Below are positions 39,802 through 51,672 of a stretch of 64,000 nt of DNA, in pieces. How positions within the stretch are numbered: the first letter of the stretch is position 1; each line of letters opens with the position of its first letter. The notes beneath the pieces were generated by a model. That model saw only the letters and a list, made by a program, of their open reading frames with translations. It was not told the origin of the DNA and ran no database searches. The DNA comes from Neoscytalidium dimidiatum (Eukaryota > Ascomycota > Dothideomycetes > Botryosphaeriales > Botryosphaeriaceae). The stretch spans positions 2,852,001 through 2,916,000 of the forward strand of contig CM074702.1 of assembly GCA_037367355.1 (NCBI GenBank), written 5' to 3'. The translations under genes were made by a program, and so were the position numbers.

Positions 39802-40981
39802 ATGGCGGACCACGAACGTACCTTCGCCAGGTTGATCAGCAGCATTGTCAGTAAACGAAATTCATCCCAATGCAAAGGCAATCCACTAAATCTTTTTCTT
39901 CTCCAGCTCTTCCTTGCTCTCTTGGCGGTCGCGTGGTATATGCCTCTGCAGCTGCGCCTCTCAACCCACGCTGACTTGACTCAGTTATGCCCACCACGTA
40001 GTCCAGAAACATGCACTCCCGATCTCCACAGCTCTCACTTCCTTAATCATTGTGCTTCCAATTGTCCACAGCGCGTGCTCTTGGTGGTTCACGAGACCTA
40101 TTGACAAAAGCAAGCTCCTCACTCTTCCTTTGTCGTCGTCATCCAGCCTTGCCGGACCTCACCCCGATTCATCCAGCTCTTCCCGTCCCGTGGCCACCCC
40201 GCGCGCCCAGATCACAGCCGCAACAGTCTTCGCTCTCACCGTCCTGAGCACCACCCTCGCCACGCTCTCCGCGACGCACTTAGCACCAGCAAACTCGCTG
40301 GACTGCGCCCTCCATGAACAATGGGTGTCCCTCTTCCGCCACAAGAACGAGCACCGCATCCGCACCATCCAGGACGCGCTGCAGTGCTGCGGGTTCCGCA
40401 GCGTGTACGACATGGCATGGCCGTTCCCGCGGTCCAGCGGGGGCCGCACGCAGCGCAGCACATGCGCCGAGACGTATAATCGCAGCGATGCGTGCTTTGG
40501 GAGATGGAGGGCCGAGGAGCAGAAGGTTGCCGGGTTGTTGCTGATGGTGTGCGCGGCGTCTTGGATCGTTCAGGCGAGTTTACGTTTGATTCTGCTGGCT
40601 GCCCTACGTAATACGATTGAAACATTTGCTAATGTGAGGGCTGGAATGATGCAGATGCTCGTTGTATACGCTCCTTCTCGTCGTCCTTCTTGGTTGCAAA
40701 GCTTCCTGGCGAGGAAGCAACCACATCAGTCAACGCAAAATGGTAGAGGCGACATCAACGGCACTGACAACCGTGCCATCGGCTTTCACGAAGAAGACCG
40801 GTACACAGATGAGCAGCCGGGGGGCCCGAACGGAGATCACAGGGGTCAAGCCATCCAAGACGGCAGGGTGGTGGACGTCGATGACCCGCAGGGTTATGAC
40901 CCTCAGGAGCACCATACATTGTTACCTTCTGCACAGGGGGATCAACAACGCGGTAACGGATGGGCGAATATCCAAAGATAA
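39802..40981 (+). CDS. Tetraspanin-like membrane protein
   Basis: Four-helix membrane protein of 356 aa of the fungal tetraspanin (Tsp3-like) type. Exons 39802-39846, 39907-39935 and 39985-40981. Intron 1 uses GTCAGT and CTCCAG; intron 2 uses GTATAT with a GCTGAC branch. TM1 is formed across the exon 1/2 join (LISSI-LFLALLAVA). TM2 is PISTALTSLIIVLPIVHSA; TM3 is TAATVFALTVLSTTLATLSA. The large extracellular loop carries the diagnostic CCG (DALQCCGFRSVYDMAWPFP) and two further Cys (STCAETY, DACFGRW). TM4 is VAGLLLMVCAASWIVQ. A hydrophilic cytosolic tail of about 120 residues rich in Gly, Asp and Gln follows. Tetraspanins organise membrane microdomains; in plant pathogens a different subfamily (Pls1) is needed for appressoria. 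The assignment to Tsp3 is from the loop motif only. Confidence 0.8.
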
Positions 40982-41969
40982 GGGGGTGATCAAGTCGTTC
41001 TGGAACTTTTCCACTGGAGTCTGTTTTGCATCCAGAGCAGGGCTGCTATCAACGATGGTATGACGTAGCAAAAGAAAAATACGGGGTCCATGGTACGGGT
41101 TCATCGCTTAGGCGGTATTTCTCAGACATTTCCATACTTTTTCCCATTGAGTTTTATTGTCACTACAACTTCTCCCTTCTGGTCACATGTCTGTCACGTG
41201 CAGACCACACTTTCTAGGTACAAGTCAAGAGTATGCCCTACAATTACTGGCAATTAAGTCTTTATCTATACAGCTAAGTGTCTACGAAACACTGAAGCTA
41301 ACACGGAATACCAGTCATGATAAGGTCTTTTCTTGATTCCCTTAGTAATCGACCTTCTGCAAGGCTGCAACTTTGAGATCGTGAAGTTGAACGAACAGAA
41401 GGCCGACCTTTCTCCCATAATGGCATCCTGCGAGGCTGAGCTCCCCGAGGCTGAGCTCCCTGAGTGCGCCCAGAGCTTATGGAATCCGCTTCGAACGGCC
41501 GCAGGCGACCGCAAAGGATTAGACTCAAGAACAATGTGAATAGTGATGCCTTGTCTGAAGCCATTCGGTAGGCCGAAGGGGCTTTCCCCAGCCTCTATGT
41601 CCAGGTAAGAGTGTCTTTCACACTCAAACATTTTGGGGTGATTTTACAAGTTCTGTGAGATATTCATGCAAATGAACATAGACTCTGAAAATGGCCAAGA
41701 GGTCCTTCGTTCCTCGAGCGTTCTCCACTTTATGAAATCTTGCAGAGGAGTCCGCCAACGATCCAACTCAAGATGATAATCATGTGCGAAAGTCCCACTC
41801 GATGCCTTCTATACCACCAAAGTCAGCATTAGTAAATCACCTGAGCCATCTAATATAAGGTTTCTGAATGCTGCTGTCTTCTGACTTCCTGGTACTGAGG
41901 TTGAGATACTAATTCCACCCTCTAGCTTTCTACTACGACCAGGCGGCGTTAAGACCGCATTCCTTCCCG
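40982..41969. other. Intergenic between convergent genes
   Basis: Spacer between the 3' ends of the tetraspanin and acyltransferase genes. Short frames only. A direct repeat GAGGCTGAGCTCCC-type occurs twice at about 41434-41461. Confidence 0.5.
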
Positions 41970-42426
41970 TCACTCAACAACCCTTACCACCACCCTCTTC
42001 AACTCGCCCAACAGCCGCCCCATATCCTCCTCTCCCAACCCAATCAGCACCTCCCACCTCTCGTCGCCCCTCGCGCCACCCCTCCGCGGCAGCACATTCA
42101 CAGCCCCCACACTCGCACCCCGCGGCTTCCGGAACCACTCCGCCTTGACCCCTCCCCCCTCCCTCCCCCTCCCGTCACCGACCCCGGGGATCCGCCACAC
42201 CACATCGGCCCCGAACCCCGCCCAGCTCGTCAGAAACATGCCCTCGTCCGCGATATCCATCGCGCGGCCCAGCCCCGCCAGCATCTCCCCGGGATCGCCC
42301 AGCTCCTCCCACGCGCGCAGCCTCCCGCGCACGTGCGCCCCGTCCACAGCGACGATGGCGGCGCGGACGGCCGCCGCGCACCGCGCCAGCGCCGCGACGC
42401 CGATCCCGCTCCCCTCGAGCTTCTCG

Positions 42427-42459
<33 letters not shown>

Positions 42460-43625
42460 GCCAGCAGCGCGTTGATGGGCAGCGTCGCGAAGGCGTAGAA
42501 GACGGCGTTGCCGACGTAGTCGGTTGGCACGGCGCCGCGGCCGCGGCCGTCCACCGCGCAGCAGAAGCGTGCGGTGGTGGTGGGCGGGAGGCGGGCGGAG
42601 CGGGCGCGCATGACGGCGGCCCAGAGGAGCGCGCAGAGGGCGTCGTGGGTCGTGATGAAGCCGCCTGGGGGAAGGAGGGCGGGGTGGGTGTTCAGGTGGG
42701 CGGTGATGGCGATTTTGAGGCCGTGGATGAGGGAGGCGGGGAGCGTGAGGATGCGGGCGGTTGGGGGTTGGTTTGGTGCGTCTGCGATTTGACCGGGCTC
42801 TGTGTGCCTCGCAGACGACGTGGGAGAGAGAGGATAAGCGCGTGGCTGTTGTAGTTGAAGGTCTGGCGATGAGGGGGCCGTGATGCGTGTCAAGTTGATT
42901 GGGGATGCAGCAGCAGCGTTGATGTCTGTGTCCAGGCAGGCTGCAAAATGCTGCGTGAAACAATGCATCGCTGCACCGTCGGCAACCGGGTGCGAGTCTG
43001 CGATTGCGAGCAAGAGACCGCCAGGGATGAAGTTGGCCTGGACGCGGAGGGTTGGGAGCGAGTGTTTGATGCCGTGTTCGCGTCTTCCGAGCAATTGAAT
43101 GCAGTCGAGTGCGCTTGGTGGCATGCCCGCTGCTGACAATTCGTCGTAGGCTGGAGAGCCAAGCAGGACTTGAGCATGGAATACGCCCGAATGCACCACA
43201 TCTTGTGCCGGGTCGTTGTAGTGCAGTTCAAGCATATTCGTCTTTGAGGAAGACGCTCCATGTTTCACTTCGTGGAGCTTTCCGGCGACGATGGGCCAGC
43301 ATATCATTGCCTTTTGAAGAGCGTGACGCAGCTTCACAGTAGCAAGCGCAAGAGTTTCTGGAAGTTGGTCTGGCATGGGAAAACAGAAAATGCGAGGTGT
43401 GTCTTTTCTGATCTGGACTTGGTCCATTGGGCCGAGCTGTAATACTTTCCTGCTGGATGTTCCTTGATCTAGGAGGGGTTCTAGGGCCTTGCTCAATATG
43501 TCTATGTCGGTATCTCGGATTTCTGAAAGTTTCTCGGAACTGCTCGAACTTGATGCGTCTTCTCTTTCATGGACGCTGCTCAGAGTTTCCAGAGACTGTG
43601 TCTCGCTATCCATGTGTTTGCACAT
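41970..43625 (-). CDS. BAHD/trichothecene-acetyltransferase-like acyltransferase
   Basis: Single-exon gene of 551 aa of the fungal transferase family (PF02458-like), which moves acyl groups from acyl-CoA to hydroxyls of small molecules. The catalytic HxxxD is seen as His212-Pro-Val-Ala-Asp216 in ADSHPVADG. The N-terminal half has LGPMDQVQIR and ICWPIVAGKL, typical of the family start and first strand-helix unit. The usual DFGWG motif near the C-terminus is not recognisable; GFGADVVWRIPGVGDG occupies that region. A run of ten Asp (GTC repeats at 42431-42461 on the plus strand) lies in the second half. A second Met (residue 5, MDSETQ) could be the real start. It could act on a specialised metabolite, but no synthase gene is nearby. 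Confidence 0.83.
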
Positions 43626-44976
43626 ATCTGCAAGTTCTTCGACGAGAGTGAAAACCTTGGAACAGTCTTGTCTCGATTCTTTGAGGCACCCTGGGGAGGG
43701 ATCTTCGATTTTCTGGGAGGTGTTTCCTGGAATATATGAAGTGGGAATGCTGGACAGTTGAAGCTATGACAACTTTCTCCCTTAAATAGTAATAGGGCCA
43801 GCATCGGCCGAGATTAACACAGCTAAGTGTGAAGGGTATCGATGTTCATAACGTTTATAATTAAAGCTATGCACTTGCAGTGACCAACCGGTAAGAACAT
43901 GACCACTTTCTCAAGTTCTGTACCTAGTGTTAAAGGTCACATTCCTGCCTTCCGTGGAGAGGAGTAATTTTAGAACATCTCGCGGAAGAAAGCTTTACAG
44001 TGCTTTCTTGAAGCAGCAGGCTTACTCCAAAATTGAATGTTTGATGTTTGGTCATGCTAAATATAGGATAAGTCTGACCTTCTCCGTTCTCATGTGCAGA
44101 CAATGCTCTCCAGCCCAGCTGACAACTGTCCACTATCACCATCTTCTCTGGGTAACATGAGATAAATGTGCGGAAATCTGTCGTGCATTTGAATTATATG
44201 ATAACTATACTACTAAATAGCCATTGCAAAGAGAGAAGCTTTCGTGTTTGCCACCTGAAGAACAAACAAGAGAAAATGCAGTTACCCATCGACACCTGAG
44301 CGTTGCATGGCCCAAATCAATTGCCAAATTCATTGATTGCTGAAACATCTGCACCGCCACAAAGAAGAATATGACCACGCGAGCTGCTCGTTACATGCCG
44401 AGGCTGCCCTTCAGGGGTCTTTCCGGCGCGGGTCAACGGCGAATTAACAAACGGGCCCGCCCTTTCCATACACGGCCATACGCACCTTGTTCACGCAAAC
44501 TTAATGGTAACAATGCCAACATCGCCACCATACGTTCCAGATGGGATCGTGGGTAGCATGTTTATTTGGCACGACATCCAGCCGTTTCTCTCTGATTTTG
44601 CAGTTCGTCTCATATTTCTGCCGGGAAGCAGAACACATAGGAAGACACGCGCAGGCGATGATCAGGCGGAAGCACAACAAATGAGTACATTTTGGGTATC
44701 GGAACGAGGTGCAAGAGAAGTGATTGGGATGGAAAGGTGTTTGCGTTATTTCCTTGCAGCAAGCGAGCTGCGGCTCGATCTGCTTGCCGCAGAGCCACAT
44801 GGTCCGGAGAGCCTGCTTACAACAGTCAAAATCTCTCATTCCTAAATCGATGGATTATCAACATATTCGGTATCTTTCCCAGCCCTCGCAAACAACCAAG
44901 AGCGCCACAAGGAATATAAGCACCGCACCCTCCCATTGTTCCCCCCTCAAAGACCTCTCAATATGCACTCCCCCAA
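43626..44976. other. Intergenic
   Basis: AT-leaning spacer holding the promoter of the acyltransferase (left end) and the 3' flank of the DUF3176 gene (right end). Open frames on both strands at 44500-44845 overlap each other and carry no motif. Confidence 0.45.
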
Positions 44977-47196
44977 TCACAACTTCCTCGACAAATGCAA
45001 CTCCGCGCCAGTCTCGCTCCTCTGCAAGCGGACCTGGCTCCCACCCGCCCACCGATTCAGCTCCGCCAGCTTCCCCGTGCCCCACTCCCTCAGCCCGCCC
45101 CCCTGCGCCCTCTCCTCATCCACCAGCCGGATCTGCAGCAGCGCCAGCGTCGAGCTCTTCCAAACCGCCACCCCGCTCGCCGCGCTGCGCAGGATCGTGC
45201 CCAGCAGGAACACCAGGGTCAGGGCCAGCAGCGCCGCCGGCAGGCTCAGCCACCACCAGCGCACGTGCACGTACGTCTCCGTCTCCCACGCGGCGCCGCG
45301 CGCGACGCCGGCCTCGCTCAGGCCCGAGTTGCGGATAGCGGCGGAGGAGGAGGAGGGGGAGGAGCCAGGGGCGGCGGCGGCTTGCGTGCGGAGCAGGCGC
45401 GTCATGCTCTTGGCGATGGCGGCGAAGGTCGTGTTCTCGCCGTTCGGCTTGGGGTAGCCGTAGCCGGAGCCGTCGTCGCCGAGCTGGAAGAGCGCGTCGG
45501 CGACGTCGTTGGACGGCATGTTGAGCATGCGCGACTGCGTGTAGTTGCCCGTCCAGTAGGTGCCGAGGTAGTTGCCGATGGCGTTGCGGGTGACGAACTC
45601 GACGACGAACTGCGAGGGGGGAGGAATGTGTGTTAGCGAGTACAGGGGCTGAGGTGTGGCTCTTGAGAAGATAAAAGGGGAGGGGGCGGTGGCGTACTGG
45701 TTTGTCGGCGTTGGGCGGCGTGATGGTCGTATTGTCGGTGACGCCTGGCATCGTGGAGTTGGTGTACTGGTTGACGACGCGCTCGGTGAAGTGGCCGGCG
45801 GTGACGTCTGCGGTATATTCTTCGACGCACCTACATGATGGAACAGTGATTAGTCCTTCCAATTTGCTGATCTCCTTGACTTTTTCTCCAATTTTCCCCT
45901 GTCCGTGGTGATTCTTGCGGCTCTATCAGGAGGAAGAGGTATAGGCAACTCACCAGTACAACACACACTCCATGGCAGTTGCCGCGTTCGTATTCATGGT
46001 CGCGGCATCGTGTATACCGCGGATAGTCTGTACAATCGAGATGGTGGCCTGCGTGCCGTTGAAGTTGATCGAGTTCGAGTCGTATGTTCCCGTGACGTTG
46101 AGGGTGGCTAGTGGGTTACCGTAGCCCTTCAGCATGAACCCATTTGGCAAGGACCACGTGCACGTCGGCCCGTAGCTGCTGAAGCTCGAAGAGTCATCAT
46201 CATCACACTTCTTGGTCAGGCTCTCGGTGATGTTGGCGCATTTGGAGCACACTGCGAGAGACCGGTAGGGATCTGTCCAAGTACAGTTACCGGTCGGACA
46301 ATAGGGCGTAATTCCGAAGTCGTTGAGTGGGTTGTTGTTGGTATCGAAGAGGCCGGAGGAGATGGCCGATTTCATGGATAGTGAAGGATTTTTAACTGTG
46401 GAGGTTCAGTCTCGGTCGTGGCAGGAGAGCTGGGCTTGGTGATTTTGGAGAATGCGTACCTGCCTGTATACCACCGAAAGTATAGTCGTCGTACATCTGG
46501 CCAATGGGTACGGTCGAGTTCAGTGGAGACAAGACTCGGCGGTTCGGGTAGGTGACGACCTGCTGGATGAAGGGGTCCACAGCCAAGCTGAACACCGTAA
46601 GGAAGGCTCCGAGCTTGGCAAGGTGGCTGAGGTCGTGTTAGCGTGATATCGAGCCGCCAAGGGTATAAATTAGCGTACACTCCCTTCGTGCTCATGAGCA
46701 GCTTCACACTCCCCCACATCCCTCGGCTGGCCTCGTCAAAGGTTTGGATATCTTTCAGCACGCCGGCCTTCTTGAACCACAGCCATTTCAACTGACTGAT
46801 ACCCTCAGCCACGGGCACAATCATAGCAGCCTTGATGATGGTGGCCAGGATGGAGATGAACGAGTTCAGGGTAATCTTCATGGGCCAGTGAGGAAGCGGA
46901 CGGTCGTCGGTGAGGAACAGGGTGACGACAAGCACAACCATGGCGATGGCGCTGATGGCCCAGGCGAGCAGCTCGAAGAGCCACCAGTTGTTGACAACAT
47001 CTTCCAGTTGGCCTGACTGCTGGTGGTCAAGCTGGCGCACATCGGTCTGAAAGCCAGCGTCGGGCTGGTGATAGCCGCGAGGCTCGTCGTCCTTCATGTC
47101 GTCCAGCTCGATGTAGGGGCCCTTTCCCGGATTCAGTGGCGAAGGCGACCGTGGTGACGGGCTCCCGGCGGACGAGAGGCCCGGAGGCTTTGACAT
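44977..47196 (-). CDS. DUF3176 membrane protein, five exons
   Basis: Integral membrane protein of 630 aa. Exons 47196-46679, 46626-46460, 46395-45954, 45830-45698 and 45609-44977; all introns are GT-AG (52-123 nt) and the joins keep frame. The N-terminal DUF3176 domain shows WWLFELLAWAISAIAMVVLVVTLFL, PHWPMKITLNSFISILATIIKAAMI, GISQLKWLWFKK and the DIQTFDEASRGMWGSVKLL block. A third hydrophobic segment (HLAKLGAFLTVFSLAVDPFIQQVV) leads to a large outer domain with paired Cys (YCPTGNCTW, SLAVCSKCANI) and many N-glycosylation sequons. A last membrane helix (WWWLSLPAALLALTLVFLLGTILR) and a cytosolic tail close it. The start at MSKPPGLSSAG follows catATG; an upstream extension lacks family character. 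Function of the family is unknown. Confidence 0.88.
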
Positions 47197-47566
47197 ATGG
47201 CTGTTCAGACACGGGGCGGGTCGGCGACAGCGAAACGGGGGCACGGTCTCACCTTGGGGATTCCAATATGCATATCGATATCGGTACAGCAGGTCGCGGC
47301 GCCGCAACACCGGGTGCTTGGGACATCTTGAATGGGGAGTGGTGGCACTTGGCCGAGTTTTGACGGTAGCGGACGATCAGCATACGCTAGGCCGGTGTTG
47401 CAACGGCGAAAAGGTGGTGGATTTGCTGTCTCGCCGTCATGCAACGTGCAGAATACGAGGTAGCACCGAGGCTCTACCGGTAGGGCTATAAGGCAAAAAG
47501 GGAGCCACAGCCGCTTCTTGACACCTTTAGGGGCGCAAGAGCCGCAGCAGAGTCTGGTTTGTGGCG
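47197..47566. other. Intergenic
   Basis: A 370-bp spacer between two minus-strand genes; the DUF3176 promoter is expected here. Nothing else seen. Confidence 0.5.
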
Positions 47567-48234
47567 TTAGGTGAGCAGTCTGACGGCTTCACGCTCCCCG
47601 AGCAGCTTTGCGTGCAGCAGGGCGGCCCAAACACCAATGGCGGCCCCAACCAAACCGGTGGCGGATCGATGGACGTTGTGCTGGCCCCAGAGCCGCACCA
47701 GCTCCTCGGTCGAGTACTTCTCTTCTATCTGCAGGGTTGGCGGCTCGTCTTTCCCCAAAAGCTCAGCTTTGGTGCCTTCTCCGGGCCCAGCCAGCTTCTC
47801 GGCTCGCAGGCAGAGGGCGCCGATACACGGGCGCATAAACCTCCAGGTGTGCACGGGCACGATCGCCGGAACCATGACCGCTGCGACGGCATACAGAGTG
47901 CAGAGCAGGCGGTTTTGTCTGACTGCATAGGCCAGGGAGCCGAATGAAAGCGATGAGAGAATTAGCGGCGGCGGGGTGATGTAGAAGCCGGCTACGTAGG
48001 CAGAGCGCCAGTGCGCGATCAGGCGCTTCTCGTCCTCGGGCGACTCTCCCTTGGGCTTGAGCAGCGAGGGAACGACAGCTGTCGTGAAGGTGGCAGTCTG
48101 ACCTGTGCAGATGGACGGCGATCAGCACACCGCGAAGGCAATCATCGGCGCTCATGATCACCGGCACACTTACCGGCGGCGAACATTGAGGCGGTGATGC
48201 CGACGGCCTGGACGACCAGCAGCCCGGACACCAT
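47567..48234 (-). CDS. DUF1772 / anthrone-oxygenase-like membrane protein
   Basis: Small membrane protein of 198 aa. Exons 48234-48174 and 48102-47567, with a GT-AG intron (48173-48103, GTAAGT donor, CTGCACAG acceptor). The layout fits DUF1772: an N-terminal helix (GLLVVQAVGITASMFAAG), a conserved loop, helix 2 (FYITPPPLILSSLSFGSLAYA), helix 3 (RLLCTLYAVAAVMVPAIVPV) followed by the HTWRFMRP motif, and a terminal helix (RSATGLVGAAIGVWAALLHA) preceded by VRLWGQHNVHR. Members include cofactor-free anthrone oxygenases of polyketide clusters, but most are of unknown role. No PKS is in the window, so a function in pigment or polyketide synthesis is not supported here. Confidence 0.75.
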
Positions 48235-50000
48235 GTTGCTGTTCCTGCGCCACTCCTTGGAAGCGTGTCACAGTACGACTAGCCGCGCGTGGGCCGGAGG
48301 AGTGCGAGTAAGGTGAGGAAGATGGTTTGTTGTGAGGCAGTTCCGGTAGTGATGACGCGCGCGCCTGTGGTTTAGGCTCGAGACAAGCTTCGGCTCCCCG
48401 CACGTCTGTAACACGCCCTCTCCCTCTCTTTGTCCTGCCATTCGCCTGCCTCTAAGCCTGCACCCCCGCCGCTTTTCTCCGCGCCAGATCCTGTGAGACC
48501 TGCAGCCCTCTCTTCGTGAGGGACACTTCGACAGCACCCCTTTGCTGCTTTGCCAGATCAACCCTCCACGAGGACCGTTGATCGCATCGGACGAAGCCTT
48601 CCCGCCAGCCTCGAATCTCGTGTCTGTCTCGGCAGAAGTTCCTACGGCTTACTGCCAGTTCTGCCCCTGAGTACGAGAGATAAAACCTACAGGATGGCCT
48701 ACTCTGCGCATCTCTCAGCAGAGTGGAGCTCTATACAAGATGAGCGCTCGTATTCCAACATATGCCAATATACAACACGCGTACGCTGTCGCCTCCTATC
48801 CGTGCCGGAGCTGAAAGCCCCCAAGGCCAGGTGTACAGAACACTCACATTTCTCTCCTGTCCTCTTCTTGCCAACACAAGCCATGTTGCGCCGTTGGCCT
48901 GGTGGGGCTGGACATGTCTCCTTCGCACTCTAATCAGCTATCTTTACAAGTCTGAAAGGCGACACCTGGTCAGAGACCAGCGCACAGACTGCTAGCCGAA
49001 AACTCCGACGCCCTCGCCTCGACATCCGCGAAGCCACCAACACCTCAGCTCTGCGCAAGGCTGCGACGGCGAGAAGTCAAAAATTGTGTGCCGAGCATCC
49101 GCTGATCTCCATTGGCCACCTCCCTGGGCCACCACTCGTTGGACGCGCCCGAGAGCTGTACGTGGGCCGTCAATTGGTTGAGTTAGGAAATTGGTCGATC
49201 GACATCGCCACCAATGGGACCACCGGCTGGCGCGTGGGCAACCTCAGTTGCAGGGAAAGCCACAGTTCCTCCCTCGCCCGCTTTCCCCGTGGAGGGATCA
49301 GGCCGGCTCCCTTGATAAGCGCCCTTGTCCGCCAGGTACCGAATACGGCCAATCAAATCCCGCAGCCCGCTTCTTACACCACAAAACGGCCCTGTTGAAA
49401 CAGGGTCGGCCGATGCGGTCCGGTCCGCCAGAGGTTGCCGACTCGTGTTTGCCTCGCGCTCTCGAAGACCAACCAAACTCTGCTGCTGTCTCCCACCTCA
49501 ACACCATCTGGAGCATCGCGAGATGGCGTCACGGACAACTCTATCTCTGTCTCAGCTCGCAGATCAGCCCCGTCCCGCCCTGAGATCGCCGTCAAGCCAG
49601 CGCTTATCAGCCCAACAAGGCCCCTGTTCCCTGTGGCTTGCGTTGGATCCGCACCGCGTTTCGGAGAGTGATGGGCACTTCGAAACGCCCAGCTGAAGAC
49701 GTGTTTGGTTAGAGCCCTTGCCAAGTCGCTCCTTCATCAAACACCAAGCCCGCCCACCATTGGCGCGAGCAGACGCCCGATGGGGCCCTTCTGGGCATCC
49801 CGCTTTATAACGTGAAAAAATGCCCCCGCGGTACCAGTTTCATCCTCACCTTCGGCTGGCACCTCTCTACACATCCGTCACTGGACTGACGCGGGACGCG
49901 GTGCATAACGCTCCTTTCGCTCCACGCATTGCTCCTTTGAGAGCCATCCACTCCTTTCTGCATCACATACAGTAGTCGCTCCTTCTTGCTTGCTTTCATC
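48235..50000. other. Long intergenic region
   Basis: No gene supported. Several 70-130-codon frames overlap on both strands between 48550 and 49720, without motifs. The right end is the promoter of the GH71 gene. Confidence 0.45.
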
Positions 50001-51513
50001 ATGCGTTCCTTCTACAACTACTTGCTCGCTGTGGCCGGCGCTTCGCTGAGCCTGGTCGCCAGCGTCAACGCCGAGACCAAGGGCGTCTTCGCCCACTACA
50101 TGGTAGGCACAGCGCCACACCTGCGCAGCTGTAGGCCGCAGCTGACATAAGCTTCCAGGTGTGCGGTCTCTCGTCCGTAGAGCAGGCTCAGACCGATGTC
50201 CGCGACGCCAAGAACCTCGGTGTCGACGCCTTCGCCCTCAACGTTCAGAACGTCGTCGACTCGTGGGCGCTCAGCGCGATCGAGTACCTCTTCACGGCGG
50301 CCGCGCAGGAGGGCTTCCACCTCTTCTTCTCCTTCGACATGGCCGTCCTGAACGAGCAGGACCCGGCCTCCTTCCTGCCCATCTTCGAGCAGTACGCGTC
50401 CAACGAGACGTACTACAAGCACGACAACAAGCCCTTCGTCACGACCTTCAACGGCGGCATCATGCAGAACGGCGGCGAGTGGACGCGCAAGTTCCGCGAG
50501 GGCATCGAGGCCGACGGCTACACCCCGTACTTCATTTCCGACTTCGGCCTGTACAGCAGCTCCAGCGCCAGCGCCAGCGAGAGCATCATGGGTTCCCTGA
50601 ACACGTACTCGGCCGTCGACGGCGTCTTCAGCTGGGAGACGGCCTGGCCCTCGCAGAACGACGGCATCGCCAGCATCCTCAGCTCCGTCACCGACAAGGT
50701 TGGTCTCGACGCCGCCCACGCCACCGGCAAGTCGTACTTGATGCGTAAGTCTCCTCTGGCAACGCCGCCCTCCCCGGCGGAGCAACACACCCCAGAAATC
50801 AACAGCGACCCCCGGCTGACAGCTTGGCAGCCCTCTCCTCCCACCAGTTCAAGCACATCGACGGGCTCGGCAACTGGTACCGGCGCGGCGAGCTCACGCT
50901 CCCCAACCGGATGACGCAGATCCTGTCCCTGGCGCCGGAGTTCGTGATGCTCCTGACGTGGAACGACGCGGGCGAGTCGCACTACATCGGCAACGTGTGG
51001 GCCGAGTCGATCAGCACGTCGGACGCGACCAAGAAGTACGTCGACGACTTCGACCACTCGGCGTGGCAGGACGTGATCGCGCCGTTCATCGCGGCGTACA
51101 AGAGCGGGGCCACGGACGCGGCCGGCATCGTGCCGGTCAACGGCGGCAACTTCACGGGCGCCATGTGGTACCGGCCGCTGCTCAAGGACGCCAGCTGCGC
51201 CGGCGACTACCTCGGCAAGCCGATCGGCTGGGAGAACGCGCAGGACACGGTCAACTTCGCCGTCGTGCTGCCGGCCGGGGGCGCCGCCGCCGGCACCAAG
51301 ATCAACGTGTACAGCGGCGGGGCGCTGCTCAAGTCGTTCGACGCCAAGGCCGGCCTGAACGCGCAGGCGGTGCTGGGGATGAAGGCCGGCGCGCAGAAGG
51401 TCGAGGTCGTGGGCGCGGACGGGACCGTCGTGGGCGCGGCCCTGAGCAACCAGGACGTCGCGGCCGACGCGGACTTCTGCAACTTCAACTATCACGTCGT
51501 GCATGTTGCGTGA
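50001..51513 (+). CDS. Secreted alpha-1,3-glucanase, GH71 (mutanase)
   Basis: Endo-alpha-1,3-glucanase acting on fungal cell-wall alpha-glucan, 456 aa. Exons 50001-50102, 50159-50744 and 50831-51513, both introns GT-AG. A signal peptide is clear (MRSFYNYLLAVAGASLSLVASVNA). The GH71 barrel begins KGVFAHYMVCG, runs through DAKNLGVDAFALNVQN, FHLFFSFDMA, FVTTFNGG and the join SYLMPLSSHQFKH, and closes with EFVMLLTWNDAGESHYIG. Asp and Glu in FSFDM and TWNDAGESHY are the conserved acidic positions. A smaller C-terminal beta-sandwich-like part (INVYSGGALLKSFDAKAG) follows. Some family members carry a carbohydrate-binding module; this one has none. Very GC-rich coding sequence. Roles in hyphal wall remodelling, spore release or mycoparasitism are known for the family. 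Confidence 0.92.
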
Positions 51514-51637
51514 GCGGCGGCGCAGGCGGCTTGATACCCACCCCCTTCCCACTATCAAAGAGGGACTTTTATTTCGATTCTGGTGTATATACTTTTATTC
51601 TTCGGGGACGGTTCTTCTTCGTCACGTTCGCTTCTTG

Positions 51638-51669
<32 letters not shown>
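51638..51669 (+). repeat. (CT)n microsatellite
   Basis: About 14-16 CT dinucleotides just downstream of the GH71 stop codon, probably in its 3' untranslated region. Confidence 0.9.

Positions 51670-51672
<3 letters not shown>

Noticed and set aside
32245..48234. Secondary-metabolite biosynthetic cluster (TF, P450, acyltransferase, DUF1772)
   Set aside because: No PKS, NRPS, terpene synthase or other backbone gene in the window, and the genes are separated by unrelated ones.
50096..51558. Minus-strand frames opposite the GH71 gene
   Set aside because: Shadow frames; the plus strand carries the signal peptide and all GH71 motifs.
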